Counted from the first letter of the stretch, positions 17,631-26,229 are shown. The stretch is DNA of 64,000 nt from an uncultured Alsobacter sp. (GCF_945952055.1 NZ_CAMFHB010000013.1:62001-126000), one strand, 5' to 3'. Numbers and translations: made by a program. Notes: generated by a model not told the origin, from the letters alone.

Positions 17631-18788
17631 TCACCCCGCGAATCCATCCACCGCGTTGGCGCGCATGTAGTCGAGGTTCATGGTCATGCCGAGGCCGGGC
17701 TTCATCGGCACGCGCAGGCGGCCGCCTTTGTTGTCGAGGGGCTCCTCGAGGAAGGGGTCGTATTTCGACAGGTCGTAGCGCGACGTCTCGAGCCGGTAGA
17801 AGTTCGGCGTCGTCAGCATCACGTGGGCTCCAGCGAGCACGTTGATCGGGCCGCCGGCGTCGTGGGGCGACATCGGGATGTAGTAGGCCTCGGCCATGGT
17901 GGCGATCTTCTTGAGCTCGCTGATGCCGCCGGCCCAGGTCACGTCCGGCATCACGTAGTCGGCGAGCTTGCCCTCGAAGATCGGCACGAACTCCCAGCGC
18001 GTGTGCAGGCGCTCGCCGACGCTGATGGCGGCGCCCACCTTCTCGCGCACCTGGGCCAGCGCGCCGTAGCTTTCCGGCGGGACGGGCTCCTCGAACCACG
18101 CGATCTGGGCGACCTCCTCGAGCCGCCGGCAGACGCGGATCGCGGTCGGCACGTTGAAGCGGCCATGCGCGTCGATGAGGATCTCGACGTCAGGGCCGGC
18201 GACCTCGCGCACCCGCGCCGCGAGCTTCATCGCCGCGTTCTCCTGGGTGCGGCCGCAGCCGCCCTCCAGATAGTCGTCGAAGCTGCGCGAGCGGCCGGGC
18301 TCTGGCGGGAAGGGGTCGATCTTCAGCGCCGTGTGGCCGGACGCGACGATGGCGGAGATTTCCTCGACCAGGGTCTCGTCCTGCTGCAGCGCGGAGCCGA
18401 GAGGATGGGTGTAGAGCAGGACGTCGTCGCGCACCTTGCCGCCGAGAAGCTCGTACACAGGCAGGCCGAGGACCTTCCCGCGCAGGTCCCACAGCGCGAT
18501 GTCGATGGCGCTCACCACGTGGCTCGTGGCGCCGCGCGTGCCCATGTAGGTGAAGGAGCGGAAGGTCTTGTGCCAGATGTGCTCGATGCGGGCCGGGTCC
18601 TCGCCCACGAGCAGGTCGTTGAGCTGGCGGATGATGCCGGCGACGGCGCGGTTGGCCATCGGTGTCGTGGTGGTGATCTCGCCCCAGCCGGACAGCCCCT
18701 CGTCGGTGCGCACCTCGATGAAGAAATACTCGCCCCAATAGGACGCGTTGGTCTTCACGAGCCAGGGCACGAGCTTGGCGATCTTCAT
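17631..18788 (-). CDS. Enolase-superfamily sugar-acid dehydratase (mandelate racemase/muconate lactonizing family)
   Basis: 385-aa barrel enzyme. Visible active-site pieces: K-I-D at residues 156-158 on strand two, Asp206 and His208 in L-I-D-A-H-G, Glu233/Glu234 in W-F-E-E-P, Glu259 in G-E-R-L, D-V-T-W-A-G-G, and His309 in S-P-H-D. The three acidic metal ligands and the late His resemble gluconate/galactonate dehydratases rather than true mandelate racemase, whose strand-two motif is K-x-K. It would abstract the alpha proton of a sugar acid and expel water. Start at 18788 gives the normal family length. Confidence 0.88.
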   Translation of the reverse strand: MKIAKLVPWLVKTNASYWGEYFFIEVRTDEGLSGWGEITTTTPMANRAVAGIIRQLNDLLVGEDPARIEHIWHKTFRSFTYMGTRGATSHVVSAIDIALWDLRGKVLGLPVYELLGGKVRDDVLLYTHPLGSALQQDETLVEEISAIVASGHTALKIDPFPPEPGRSRSFDDYLEGGCGRTQENAAMKLAARVREVAGPDVEILIDAHGRFNVPTAIRVCRRLEEVAQIAWFEEPVPPESYGALAQVREKVGAAISVGERLHTRWEFVPIFEGKLADYVMPDVTWAGGISELKKIATMAEAYYIPMSPHDAGGPINVLAGAHVMLTTPNFYRLETSRYDLSKYDPFLEEPLDNKGGRLRVPMKPGLGMTMNLDYMRANAVDGFAG

Positions 18789-18947
18789 GGCAGGTCCTCC
18801 CGGCAGCCCGCCTGTCCCGGCGGCCTTTCCGCGCGAGATTGGCGGCGTCCATGGCAGCGCTGTCAAGGCGCGCAGGGCATGGCCGGGTTGCGGGATCGCG
18901 CGGGCCGGGGTAGGTGCCCGTGGCGCCCTCATCACGGATGCAAACTC

Positions 18948-19151
18948 ATGAAACTCTACCGCTATCTCACCGGGCCGGACGACGCCTCGTTCTGCCATCG
19001 CGTCAGCGAGGCGCTCGCCAAAGGCTGGCAGCTCTACGGCCATCCGACGCTCACTTTCGACCCCGTCCAGCAGCGCGTGATCTGCGGGCAGGCGGTCACG
19101 AAGGAGGTCGAGGGCGAGTACTCGCGGGAGCTCAAGCTCGGCGAGCAGTGA
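18948..19151 (+). CDS. DUF1737 domain small protein
   Basis: 67-aa protein with the DUF1737 pattern: Y-R-Y-L-T-G-P-D-D, C-H-R-V-S-E-A-L, and G-W-Q-L-Y-G-x-P. No function is known; in other bacteria similar domains are stand-alone or lie at protein ends. Its own start (18948) is well supported by the conserved M-K-L-Y. Its last 20 bases overlap the end of the convergent DmpA-type peptidase gene. Confidence 0.85.
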   Translation: MKLYRYLTGPDDASFCHRVSEALAKGWQLYGHPTLTFDPVQQRVICGQAVTKEVEGEYSRELKLGEQ

Positions 19152-20181
19152 GGCGCAGGGTTTCGGCGAGCGATGGACGATGGTGTCCATTGCGCCCGGT
19201 CATCGGCGCGCTCGACAGCATGGCGTCGAGCACGGCCTCCTGCGTGGCGCCGGCGACCGCCTCGAAGACGAGATCCATGCGGGCCTCGTTGAGCATCGCG
19301 CATAAGACCGTGTCCGCCGTCTCGTCGTGGCGGATGCGCGTGGCCGTGGTGAAGCCGATGGCGACGTCGCCGCTGCCGTGGCCCCAGAAGGATCCCAGCC
19401 GCGCGAGCCCGACCCCGGTGCGCCTGATGGCGCGCGTCAGCTGCCTGTGGTCGAGCGGCAGGTCCGTCGCGACGACGATGATGGCCGAGCCCTGCTCCGG
19501 AGCCTCGAGGCCGCGGGGATCGGGCGCCTTGCTTCCGTCCGGCAGGAGAAGATCGCCGGGCCGCCCGAAATTCGCGAGGACGAGAACGCCGATGTGGTAC
19601 GCCCGGCCGCCGAGCTCCAGCCGGCGCGAAGCGGTGCCGACCCCGCCCTTGTAGCCGAAGGCGCTCATGCCCGTGCCTGCCCCGACGGAGCCGCTGGCCG
19701 CCACGTCCGACGCCGAGGCCAGCGCGGCGAGGGCGTGATCGGGCGTCACCGCGAGCGCCTGAATGTCGCTGAGGAAGCCGTCGTTGCACTCGCCGACCAC
19801 CGGATTCACCGTCGCCGTTTCGCGACCGATGTCCGGGTTCCGCCGGATCGCGTCGCGGATCAGCGCCTGCGTGCAGGCCGCGACGCCGAAGGTGTTGGTG
19901 AGCAGGATCGGCGTTTCCAGGTTGCCCAGTTCGGAGACCTGCATGAGGCCGGCGCTCTTGCCGAAGCCGTTGATGACGTGGACGGCCGCCGGCACCTTGT
20001 CGCGGTAGAGGTTGCCGGCGTGGGGCAGGATCGCCGTGACGCCCGTGCGAAGGTCACCCGAGGCGAGGGTGGCGTGGCCGACACGCACGCCGGGCACGTC
20101 GGTGATGCCGTTGCGTGGGCCGGGTGGGAGGGGGCCGAAGTCCCAGCCGAAGGTGCGGGCGGGGCGCTGGGGAGATGTCAT
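19132..20181 (-). CDS. P1 family (DmpA-type, S58) aminopeptidase
   Basis: 349-aa Ntn-like hydrolase made as a precursor that cleaves itself before the nucleophile. Family landmarks: G-I-T-D-V-P-G-V-R-V-G-H near residue 25, V-V-G-E-C-N-D-G at 128-135, G-A-G-T-G-M-S-A-F-G-Y-K-G-G-V-G-T, I-V-V-A-T-D-L-P-L-D, and H-G-S-G-D at 268-272, with Ser270 the predicted self-cleavage and nucleophile position. Members remove N-terminal L- or beta-amino acids, or cleave D-amides and esters. It overlaps the epimerase gene by ATGA, so it is the last of a GntR-led minus-strand operon. Confidence 0.9.
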   Translation of the reverse strand: MTSPQRPARTFGWDFGPLPPGPRNGITDVPGVRVGHATLASGDLRTGVTAILPHAGNLYRDKVPAAVHVINGFGKSAGLMQVSELGNLETPILLTNTFGVAACTQALIRDAIRRNPDIGRETATVNPVVGECNDGFLSDIQALAVTPDHALAALASASDVAASGSVGAGTGMSAFGYKGGVGTASRRLELGGRAYHIGVLVLANFGRPGDLLLPDGSKAPDPRGLEAPEQGSAIIVVATDLPLDHRQLTRAIRRTGVGLARLGSFWGHGSGDVAIGFTTATRIRHDETADTVLCAMLNEARMDLVFEAVAGATQEAVLDAMLSSAPMTGRNGHHRPSLAETLRLTARRA

Positions 20182-21149
20182 GGGTCCGGTGCGCGACGGG
20201 GATGCGACCAGTATCGCACGCTGTCGGCGATGTCGTGAAGGCACGCGAATCCGAGTTCGGCGAGTGCGGCCGTGACGTCCGTGGGGGCCGGCCGGCGGTG
20301 GCGGAAGCCGGCGAACCCGGTCTCCGGGATCGCGCTGACGCTCGCTTCCAGCGTTGGCCATGCCGCCTTCACGGCGGCGAGAAAGGCGGGAAGGTCGACC
20401 GAGCGGCCCGTGGCGACGTTGTAGACCCTCTGGCGCGGTGCGGTGGCGTCGAGGGCGGCGAGGTTGGCGCGCGCGCAATCGCGGGCATCGACGAAGTCCT
20501 CGCCTCCTCCCCAGAGCAGCAGGGGGTCGTCGAGGCGGATCGGGTTTCCGCTGCGCGCGGCAGAAACGAGCTCTGCAAGCAGGCGGCCGGGGACACTCGT
20601 CGGGGCGTCGAGCGGGCCTCCGATCACGGCAGCATAGCGCAGCACGACGGCGTCGACGCCGTAGAGGTCGGCATAGACCAGGGCGAGGTGCTCGCCCGCG
20701 ATCTTGGTGGCTGCGTAGATGCTGCCTGGCCGTTCGCTGACGAGGCGAAGCGGAATGTCCTCGGGAAGGGTTTCGCCCCTGAATGATCCGAATGTCGAGT
20801 AGCCCACCGTCGTCGAACTGGCGCAGACGACACGCCCGACGCCCAACAGGCGTGCCGCGTCGAGGATCGCCGCGGTCCCCATCACGTTGACGGCAATGCC
20901 GCGGACCGGATCCTTGCGGATGGCCGTCGAGAGCATCGCGGCCGTATGCACGATCCTCGTGATGCCATGGCCGGAAATCAGGGCCTCGAGAGCCGGACCG
21001 TCGGTCACGTCGCAGCGGGCGAAGCGGCAGCCTCCCGGCAGAATGCCCGGCTCGCGGATGTCGGCGACGACCACCACATCGCCGCGCTGGGCGAGAAGGT
21101 CCGCCGTCAGCGTCCCGATGACGCCCGCGCCCGTGACGAGGACGCTCAC
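20178..21149 (-). CDS. NAD-dependent epimerase/dehydratase family protein (extended SDR)
   Basis: 323 aa. Rossmann motif V-T-G-A-G-V-I-G-T-L near the start, catalytic Y-A-A-T-K (Y-x-x-x-K) and the upstream Ser-rich C-A-S-S-T-T-V. Relatives are sugar-nucleotide epimerases or uronate dehydrogenases. The first codon is a GTG at 21149 that shares GTGA with the stop of the upstream gene; there is no sensible ATG. Member of the GntR-barrel protein-epimerase-peptidase operon. Substrate unknown. Confidence 0.85.
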   Translation of the reverse strand: MSVLVTGAGVIGTLTADLLAQRGDVVVVADIREPGILPGGCRFARCDVTDGPALEALISGHGITRIVHTAAMLSTAIRKDPVRGIAVNVMGTAAILDAARLLGVGRVVCASSTTVGYSTFGSFRGETLPEDIPLRLVSERPGSIYAATKIAGEHLALVYADLYGVDAVVLRYAAVIGGPLDAPTSVPGRLLAELVSAARSGNPIRLDDPLLLWGGGEDFVDARDCARANLAALDATAPRQRVYNVATGRSVDLPAFLAAVKAAWPTLEASVSAIPETGFAGFRHRRPAPTDVTAALAELGFACLHDIADSVRYWSHPRRAPDP

Positions 21150-21484
21150 GCCTTCCCCATTACCGTCGGTCCCTCGTCGTAGACGACGTGGTAGACGCGG
21201 CCCTTGAAGCCTTCCATGCCGGCGGCGATCACTGTCCTGACCTGCTGGCGCACGGGGCTGGCGAGGGCGGCGTGCATGGCGGCGAGGTCGTCGAAATAGA
21301 GGTCGAACACGACGTGGATGACCGGGGCGTCCCCGTCGGTCTCCATGGGGGTGCGCAGCGCGACCTTGCGCAAGCCGGGATAGGCGGCGATGGCGGGCAG
21401 CACGACATCGGCCATGTGGGCGTCGAAAGCGGTCCGTCGCTCGGGCGCGACGGTGCCTTCGAGGACGGCGGAGCGGACGATCAT
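21146..21484 (-). CDS. Small dimeric alpha/beta-barrel (EthD/Dabb-like) protein
   Basis: 112 aa, one ferredoxin-like alpha/beta unit that should dimerise into a barrel: M-I-V-R-S-A-V-L-E-G-T-V, a long helix with A-F-D-A-H-M-A-D-V-V-L-P-A-I, then a V-I-H-V-V-F-D-L-Y-F-D strand. Such proteins bind or isomerise aromatic or polyketide-type compounds, but no catalytic residue can be named. It lies between the GntR and epimerase genes, so it likely belongs to the same pathway. Confidence 0.65.
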   Translation of the reverse strand: MIVRSAVLEGTVAPERRTAFDAHMADVVLPAIAAYPGLRKVALRTPMETDGDAPVIHVVFDLYFDDLAAMHAALASPVRQQVRTVIAAGMEGFKGRVYHVVYDEGPTVMGKA

Positions 21485-21487
21485 GGG

Positions 21488-22195
21488 TCAGGTCTCCTCG
21501 CGCGGGGCGTAGCCGGCGTCGAGCAGCCGCGCGACGGACTGCTCGGTGTTGGTGAGGTGCTGGTCCATCAGCGTGGTGGCCTTGGGCACGTCGCGTGCGA
21601 GTACGGCGTCCATGATGGCGCGGTGCTCGGCCTCGAGGTCGCGGACCTTCGCCGCCTCCACGTGGCGGTGCAGAAGGCGCAGCTTGCGGAAGCGCTCGGA
21701 ATGGTCGGCGAGCGTGTTCCAGAAGCGCAGGAGCCAGTCCGACCCGCAGGCCGAGACGAGGGCGTAGTGGAAGCGCCGGTGACGCTCTTCCCACAACGCC
21801 GCGGCGCCGCGATCTTCGGTCGAGGAGGGGAGGGGCGTGCGCGACAGCATGTGCATGGCGGCCACAACCTCGGCCTCCCAGGCGGCGTCGCCGCGGGCCA
21901 TGGAGGCTTCCAGGCAGAGCCGCTCGATGGAGCGCCGCGTCGCCATAAGGTCCGTCAGCGACTCGCGCGACACGTCGGCGACGCGGGCGCCGCGATGGGT
22001 CTCGGTGTCGACGAGCCCTTCCGCGGACAGGCGCATCAGCGCTTCCCGGATGGGCGTGAGGCCGAGCGAGAAGCGGTCCTGCAGGTCGGCGGCGGTGAGG
22101 CGGTCGCCCGGCATCAGGTCGCCGTGGAGGATCTCCATCCGGAGGCGGTCATAGGCGCGTTCGGTGTTGGACCGGGCGCTCGAGCTTTCCGACAT
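21488..22195 (-). CDS. GntR family regulator, FCD domain
   Basis: 235 aa. N-terminal winged helix with the GntR signature L-G-L-T-P-I-R-E-A-L-M-R-L and a C-terminal all-helical FCD ligand domain containing H-R-R-F-H-Y-A-L and E-H-R-A-I-M-D-A-V, whose acid and His residues form a metal-dependent ligand pocket. It heads the minus-strand operon and is divergent from the FAH hydrolase/TRAP operon; a perfect palindrome in the gap is its probable operator. Confidence 0.93.
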   Translation of the reverse strand: MSESSSARSNTERAYDRLRMEILHGDLMPGDRLTAADLQDRFSLGLTPIREALMRLSAEGLVDTETHRGARVADVSRESLTDLMATRRSIERLCLEASMARGDAAWEAEVVAAMHMLSRTPLPSSTEDRGAAALWEERHRRFHYALVSACGSDWLLRFWNTLADHSERFRKLRLLHRHVEAAKVRDLEAEHRAIMDAVLARDVPKATTLMDQHLTNTEQSVARLLDAGYAPREET

Positions 22196-22222
22196 GATCG
22201 GCGGGATTCCATGTTGACAGGA

Positions 22223-22238
22223 TGATTTTATAAAATCA
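22223..22238. promoter_or_regulatory. GntR operator, perfect 16-base palindrome
   Basis: TGATTTTATAAAATCA is a perfect palindrome in the gap between the GntR gene and the FAH gene. A TTGACA hexamer (22214-22219) ends four bases before it, so a bound repressor would block the plus-strand promoter. The AT-rich block stands out in this GC-rich sequence. A second, smaller inverted repeat (CTTGC-TTCATG-GCAAG, 22241-22256) follows. Confidence 0.65.
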
Positions 22239-22272
22239 GTCTTGCTTCATGGCAAGTGCAGGGAGCGAGACG

Positions 22273-23178
22273 ATGGCGGCAGCATGGTCCTTGGCGACGG
22301 TGGAAGTGAGCGGCAAGGCCGTCGCCTGCCTGGAGACGACGGCTGGCCTCTTCGCCCTGGAGCCGTCGCTGGCGCGGGCCGGCCTGCCGGGCCAGCGCAG
22401 CGTGGCGGCCCTGTTCGACGACTGGGCGGCCTCGGAGGCTGCGCTGAACAAGGCGGCCGGTATGGTCGCGGAGAGTGACCGGGTCACGCCGTCGCGGCGC
22501 CTCGCCCCGCTGCTCTATCCGGGCAAGATCCTGTGCGCCGGCGCCAACTATTTCGACCATCTCGCCGAGATGGGCATGCCGGGCGCCAAGAAGGAGGACC
22601 AGCGGCTGTTCTTCTTCATGAAGCCGCCGCGCAACGCCGTCGTCGGCGAGGGGCCGACGGTGAGGAAGCCCATCGGCACGAAGGCCTTCGACTGGGAGAT
22701 CGAGCTTGCCGCCGTGATCGGCCGCACGGCGCGCAACGTCTCCGTCGAGAGCGCGCTCGACTACGTCGCCGGCTGGACCGTGGCGATCGACTTCTCGGCG
22801 CGAGACCACAACCGGGCGCCCGAAACCTTCTACAAGCTCGACTGGGTGGCCGGGAAAGCCAACGACACCTGCTGCCCGCTGGGTCCGCGCATCGTGCCGA
22901 AGGCGGCGCTGCCCGACCCGCAGAACGTCGGCCTGAAGCTGTCCGTCAACGGCACGGTGAAGCAGGACGGCCGTTCCAGCGACATGATCTTCAGCGTCGC
23001 CGAGCAGATCGCCATCGCCTCGCGGATCATGACGCTCGATCCCGGCGACCTGCTGCTCACCGGCACGCCGGCCGGCGTCGGCGTGCCCAAGCAGACCTTC
23101 CTGGCCGTCGGCGACACGGTCGAGGTCGACATCGAAAACATCGGCGGCTTTGCCGTGACCATCCAGCCGGAAGGCTGA
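22273..23178 (+). CDS. Fumarylacetoacetate hydrolase (FAH) family protein
   Basis: 301 aa. It carries the FAH-fold C-terminal motifs: K-I-L-C-A-G-A-N-Y, F-F-M-K-P-P-R-N, D-W-E-I-E-L-A-A-V-I-G-R with the metal-binding acids, and L-L-T-G-T-P-A-G-V-G. Members hydrolyse or decarboxylate acylpyruvates or hydrate 2-keto-pentenoates. The start at 22273 is preferred because GGGAG sits seven bases before it; an in-frame ATG at 22249 lies within the inverted repeat. First gene of a four-gene operon with a TRAP transporter. Confidence 0.9.
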   Translation: MAAAWSLATVEVSGKAVACLETTAGLFALEPSLARAGLPGQRSVAALFDDWAASEAALNKAAGMVAESDRVTPSRRLAPLLYPGKILCAGANYFDHLAEMGMPGAKKEDQRLFFFMKPPRNAVVGEGPTVRKPIGTKAFDWEIELAAVIGRTARNVSVESALDYVAGWTVAIDFSARDHNRAPETFYKLDWVAGKANDTCCPLGPRIVPKAALPDPQNVGLKLSVNGTVKQDGRSSDMIFSVAEQIAIASRIMTLDPGDLLLTGTPAGVGVPKQTFLAVGDTVEVDIENIGGFAVTIQPEG

Positions 23179-23207
23179 ACCGGACGACTAACGAGAGGGG
23201 AAAGACC

Positions 23208-24200
23208 ATGCTCACCAGACGCAGCCTGACTTTGCTCGCGGCCGCTGCAGCCTCGTGCCTGATGATGGCCGTTCCGGCGGCCGCGCAGACCCAGTTCCGC
23301 ATTTCGACCGCGTCGGCCGAAGCCGACTGGCTGACCAAGGCTCTCGCCAAGTTCAAGGAAGGGATCGAAAAGGATCTGCCGGGGCAGTTCGCCGTCTCCG
23401 TTCACCCGAACGCCTCCTTGTTCCGCCAGGGCACCGAGGTTCCGGCGCTGCAGCGCGGCAACCTCGAGATGAGCACCATGACGACCTTCGAGGTCGAGCA
23501 GCAACTGCCGGAGTACGGCGTGCTGTCCTCCGGCTACGTGTTCCGCGACCACGACCATCTCCGCAAGATCTTCGACGGTCCCATCGGCAAGGACTATGCC
23601 GAGGCCGTCGCAAAGACCATGGGCATCCAGATCATCGAGACGGTCTATCTCGGCACCCGGCAGACGAACCTCGCCAAGGCGCGCGACGTGAAGACCCCCG
23701 CCGACCTCGCGGGCCTCAAGCTGCGCATGCCGCCCGGGCCGGGCTGGGTGGCACTCGGCAAGGGGCTCGGCGTCACGCCGACGCCCATGGGCATCCCGGA
23801 GGTCTACCTCGCGCTGAAGAACGGCGCCATCGACGGCCAGGAGAACCCGCTGTCGCTCACCAAGGTCAACAATTTCCACGAGGTGACCCAGCAGATCGTG
23901 CTCACCGCGCACCTGATCCAGCCGGTGTTCTTCGCCATCGCCAAGCCCGTCTGGGACAAGATGACCCCGGCCCAGCAGGAGGTCTTCCGCAAGCATGCGA
24001 AGGAGGCCGCGACCTTCAACGACACGAGCCGCCTCGCCGAGGAGAAGGAGATGGTCGCCTTCTTCGAGAAGGCTGGTCTCAAGGTGACGACGCCGGACCT
24101 CGCCGCGTTCCAGGCCTCGGTGAAGAAGCAGTACGAGGAGGCCGGCCTCTCCCAAAAGTGGGCGCCCGGTCTCGCCGACAAGATCGCCGCGACGCGCTGA
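23208..24200 (+). CDS. TRAP transporter substrate-binding protein (DctP family)
   Basis: 330-aa periplasmic receptor. Signal peptide with a twin-Arg near the start (M-L-T-R-R-S) and a hydrophobic run ending A-A-A-Q-T. The DctP hallmarks are K-L-R-M-P-P-G-P (the conserved Arg that binds the substrate carboxylate), P-T-P-M-G-I-P-E-V-Y-L-A-L-K-N-G-A-I-D-G-Q-E-N, and W-D-K-M-T-P-A-Q-Q. It should bind an organic acid. Followed by DctQ and DctM genes, so the TRAP system is complete. Confidence 0.93.
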   Translation: MLTRRSLTLLAAAAASCLMMAVPAAAQTQFRISTASAEADWLTKALAKFKEGIEKDLPGQFAVSVHPNASLFRQGTEVPALQRGNLEMSTMTTFEVEQQLPEYGVLSSGYVFRDHDHLRKIFDGPIGKDYAEAVAKTMGIQIIETVYLGTRQTNLAKARDVKTPADLAGLKLRMPPGPGWVALGKGLGVTPTPMGIPEVYLALKNGAIDGQENPLSLTKVNNFHEVTQQIVLTAHLIQPVFFAIAKPVWDKMTPAQQEVFRKHAKEAATFNDTSRLAEEKEMVAFFEKAGLKVTTPDLAAFQASVKKQYEEAGLSQKWAPGLADKIAATR

Positions 24201-24215
24201 TCCGCGGAGAGGCAC

Positions 24216-24737
24216 GTGACCAGGGTGACAGCCTTCGTGAGGCGGAGCGCGGAATTCATCGCCGCGCTCCTGTTCGGGGCCATCGTGCTCACCTTCGGGG
24301 CCAACATCGTCGCCCGGTACGTCTTCTCCCGCCCGATTATCTGGGCCGACGAACTCGTCGTCGTGCTCCTGATCTGGGTGACGTTCCTCACCGCAGCGCT
24401 CGTCACGCAGGAGCGCGAGCAGGTGATCTTCGATCTCGTCTACGAGCGGCTCTCGCCGGCGGGGCGCCGGGTCTTGCTGATCGTCGGCTCGGCGCTCCTG
24501 GCGGCCATCCTCGCCGCGGCCTTGCCGGCGGTGATCTCCTACACGGCGTTCCTGTGGCGCGAGCGCACGAACGTCCTCGAATGGCGGCTCGACAGGGTCT
24601 ACGCCTGCTTCGCATTCTTCCTGATCGTGCTCGTCGTCCGTCGCCTCGCGCTGATCGTCGGGCTGCTGGGTGCCGACTGGCAGCGCACGCTTGCCGCTGT
24701 CGAGGGCCGTGACGCGCCGGCGGGAGACCAGGCATGA
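24216..24737 (+). CDS. TRAP transporter small permease (DctQ family)
   Basis: 173 aa with four membrane segments, the normal DctQ topology. V-A-R-Y-V-F-S-R-P-I-I-W-A-D-E-L is the diagnostic motif after the first segment, with the conserved Trp-Ala-x-Glu. The start is a GTG with GGAGAGG before it. The stop overlaps the DctM start by four bases. Confidence 0.92.
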   Translation: MTRVTAFVRRSAEFIAALLFGAIVLTFGANIVARYVFSRPIIWADELVVVLLIWVTFLTAALVTQEREQVIFDLVYERLSPAGRRVLLIVGSALLAAILAAALPAVISYTAFLWRERTNVLEWRLDRVYACFAFFLIVLVVRRLALIVGLLGADWQRTLAAVEGRDAPAGDQA

Positions 24738-26029
24738 GCCTCGCCGTTGGCTGCCTCGTCGCCACCTTCGTCCTGCTCTCGGTGCTTCGGGTACCGATCG
24801 CCTACGCGATGTTTTCCGGCAGCATCGTCTACCTGTGGGTCAGCGGCCAGGACGTGGGCCTCGTCGTCGACCAGACGATGAACACGCTGTCGGGCCTCTA
24901 CGTCCTGCTCGCCGTGCCGATGTTCATCCTGGCCGCCAACGTGATGAACGCGACGACGATCAGCGATCGTCTCTGGGCTGCGGCGGACGCGCTGGTCGGC
25001 CGCTGGCGCGGTGGCGTCGGCCACGTCACCGTGCTCGTCAACATCGTCTTCTCGGGCATTAGCGGCAGCGCCGTTACGGACGCGGCCGGACCCGGCATGC
25101 TGGCCATGAAGATGATGCGCGACGTTTCGCGCTACCCGGCCGGGTTCTCGGCGGCGCTGATCGCCGCCGCTTCGACCATCGCACCCATCATCCCGCCCTC
25201 GATTCCCATGATCCTCTACGCGCTGCTCTCCGGCGCGTCGGTGGGCGCGCTGTTCCTGGGTGGCGTCGTGCCGGGCCTGCTGATGGCGGGCTCGCTGATG
25301 GTCGCCATCGCCATCACGGCGCGCACGCGTGGCCTGCCGCGCGGCGAGGCGGTGCCGATGCACAAGCTGCCCGGCGTCCTCGGCCGGGCGCTGGTGCCGA
25401 TGACGCTGCCGCTCGTCCTCCTGGGAGGCCTCTTCTCGGGCGTGTTCACGCCGACGGAGGCGGCCGCGGTGGCGGCGATCTACGCCATCCTGCTCGGTAT
25501 CATCGTCTACCGGAACCTCGGGCCGCGCACGCTCATGGCGGTCATGCTGGAATCGGCCCGGCAGTCGGCGGTGGTGATGGTCCTCATCGCCAGCGCCTTC
25601 GTCGTGAACTATGCGATCACCTCCGAGCAGATCGCCGTGCGCCTCGCCGACGCCGTCTCGGCCTGGCACTTGCAGCCGCTCGCGTTCCTTCTCGCCGTGA
25701 ATGCGCTCTTCCTGGTCCTCGGCTGCTTTCTCGACGCTTCCGTGCTGCTGCTCGTCTTCGTGCCGGTCCTGCTGCCCGCGGCCAAGGCGCTCGGGCTCGA
25801 CATGGTGCACTTCGGGGTGGTCGTGATCGTGAACCTGATGATCGGCCTGATAACACCGCCCTACGGGCTCTTGCTCTTCGTGTTGGCGGCGCTGGGCCGC
25901 GTGCCGCTGATGGAGATCGTCCGCGAGATCTGGATCTTCATCGTGCCGCTGATGACGGTGCTGCTCCTGCTGATCGTCTTCCCCGACTTCGTCCTCGCGC
26001 TGCCGCGCTGGGCCGGGATGATCAAGTGA
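24734..26029 (+). CDS. TRAP transporter large permease (DctM family)
   Basis: 431-aa membrane protein with about 12 segments. DctM landmarks include L-L-A-V-P-M-F-I-L-A-A-N-V-M, I-S-G-S-A-V-T-D, I-I-P-P-S-I-P-M-I, T-P-T-E-A-A-A-V-A-A and G-L-I-T-P-P-Y-G. It couples substrate uptake to a Na+ or H+ gradient. Last gene of the FAH/TRAP operon; convergent with an M20 amidohydrolase gene 285 bases away. Confidence 0.94.
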   Translation: MSLAVGCLVATFVLLSVLRVPIAYAMFSGSIVYLWVSGQDVGLVVDQTMNTLSGLYVLLAVPMFILAANVMNATTISDRLWAAADALVGRWRGGVGHVTVLVNIVFSGISGSAVTDAAGPGMLAMKMMRDVSRYPAGFSAALIAAASTIAPIIPPSIPMILYALLSGASVGALFLGGVVPGLLMAGSLMVAIAITARTRGLPRGEAVPMHKLPGVLGRALVPMTLPLVLLGGLFSGVFTPTEAAAVAAIYAILLGIIVYRNLGPRTLMAVMLESARQSAVVMVLIASAFVVNYAITSEQIAVRLADAVSAWHLQPLAFLLAVNALFLVLGCFLDASVLLLVFVPVLLPAAKALGLDMVHFGVVVIVNLMIGLITPPYGLLLFVLAALGRVPLMEIVREIWIFIVPLMTVLLLLIVFPDFVLALPRWAGMIK

Positions 26030-26115
26030 AGGCCAGAGGCTGCTCATGAATGAGAGCAAGTCGCTGGGCGAATTGTCCATCTGAGCGACGCTAGCGGTTC
26101 CCCCGCTCCTATGTC

Positions 26116-26229
26116 CCTCATCCTGAGCCGGCCGCAACGCGGCCGAGTCGAAGGACGCAGAATGGTGAAGAGGCGCCGGTTTGCGTCCTTCGACTCACGG
26201 CCCTATGGGCCGTGGCTCAGGATGAGGGG
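26116..26229. repeat. Intergenic inverted repeat family B, full copy
   Basis: A left arm CCTCATCCTGAGCCGG...GTCGAAGGACGCA and a right arm TGCGTCCTTCGAC...GGCTCAGGATGAGG are complementary, each with an inner small palindrome (GGCCGCAACGCGGCC; GGCCCTATGGGCC). The element fills most of the gap between convergent DctM and amidohydrolase genes and could end transcription from both sides. Confidence 0.8.

Noticed and set aside
17505-19151. 548-codon plus-strand frame covering the enolase-superfamily gene
   Set aside because: Only its last 67 codons (DUF1737) look like protein; the rest is antisense to the dehydratase.
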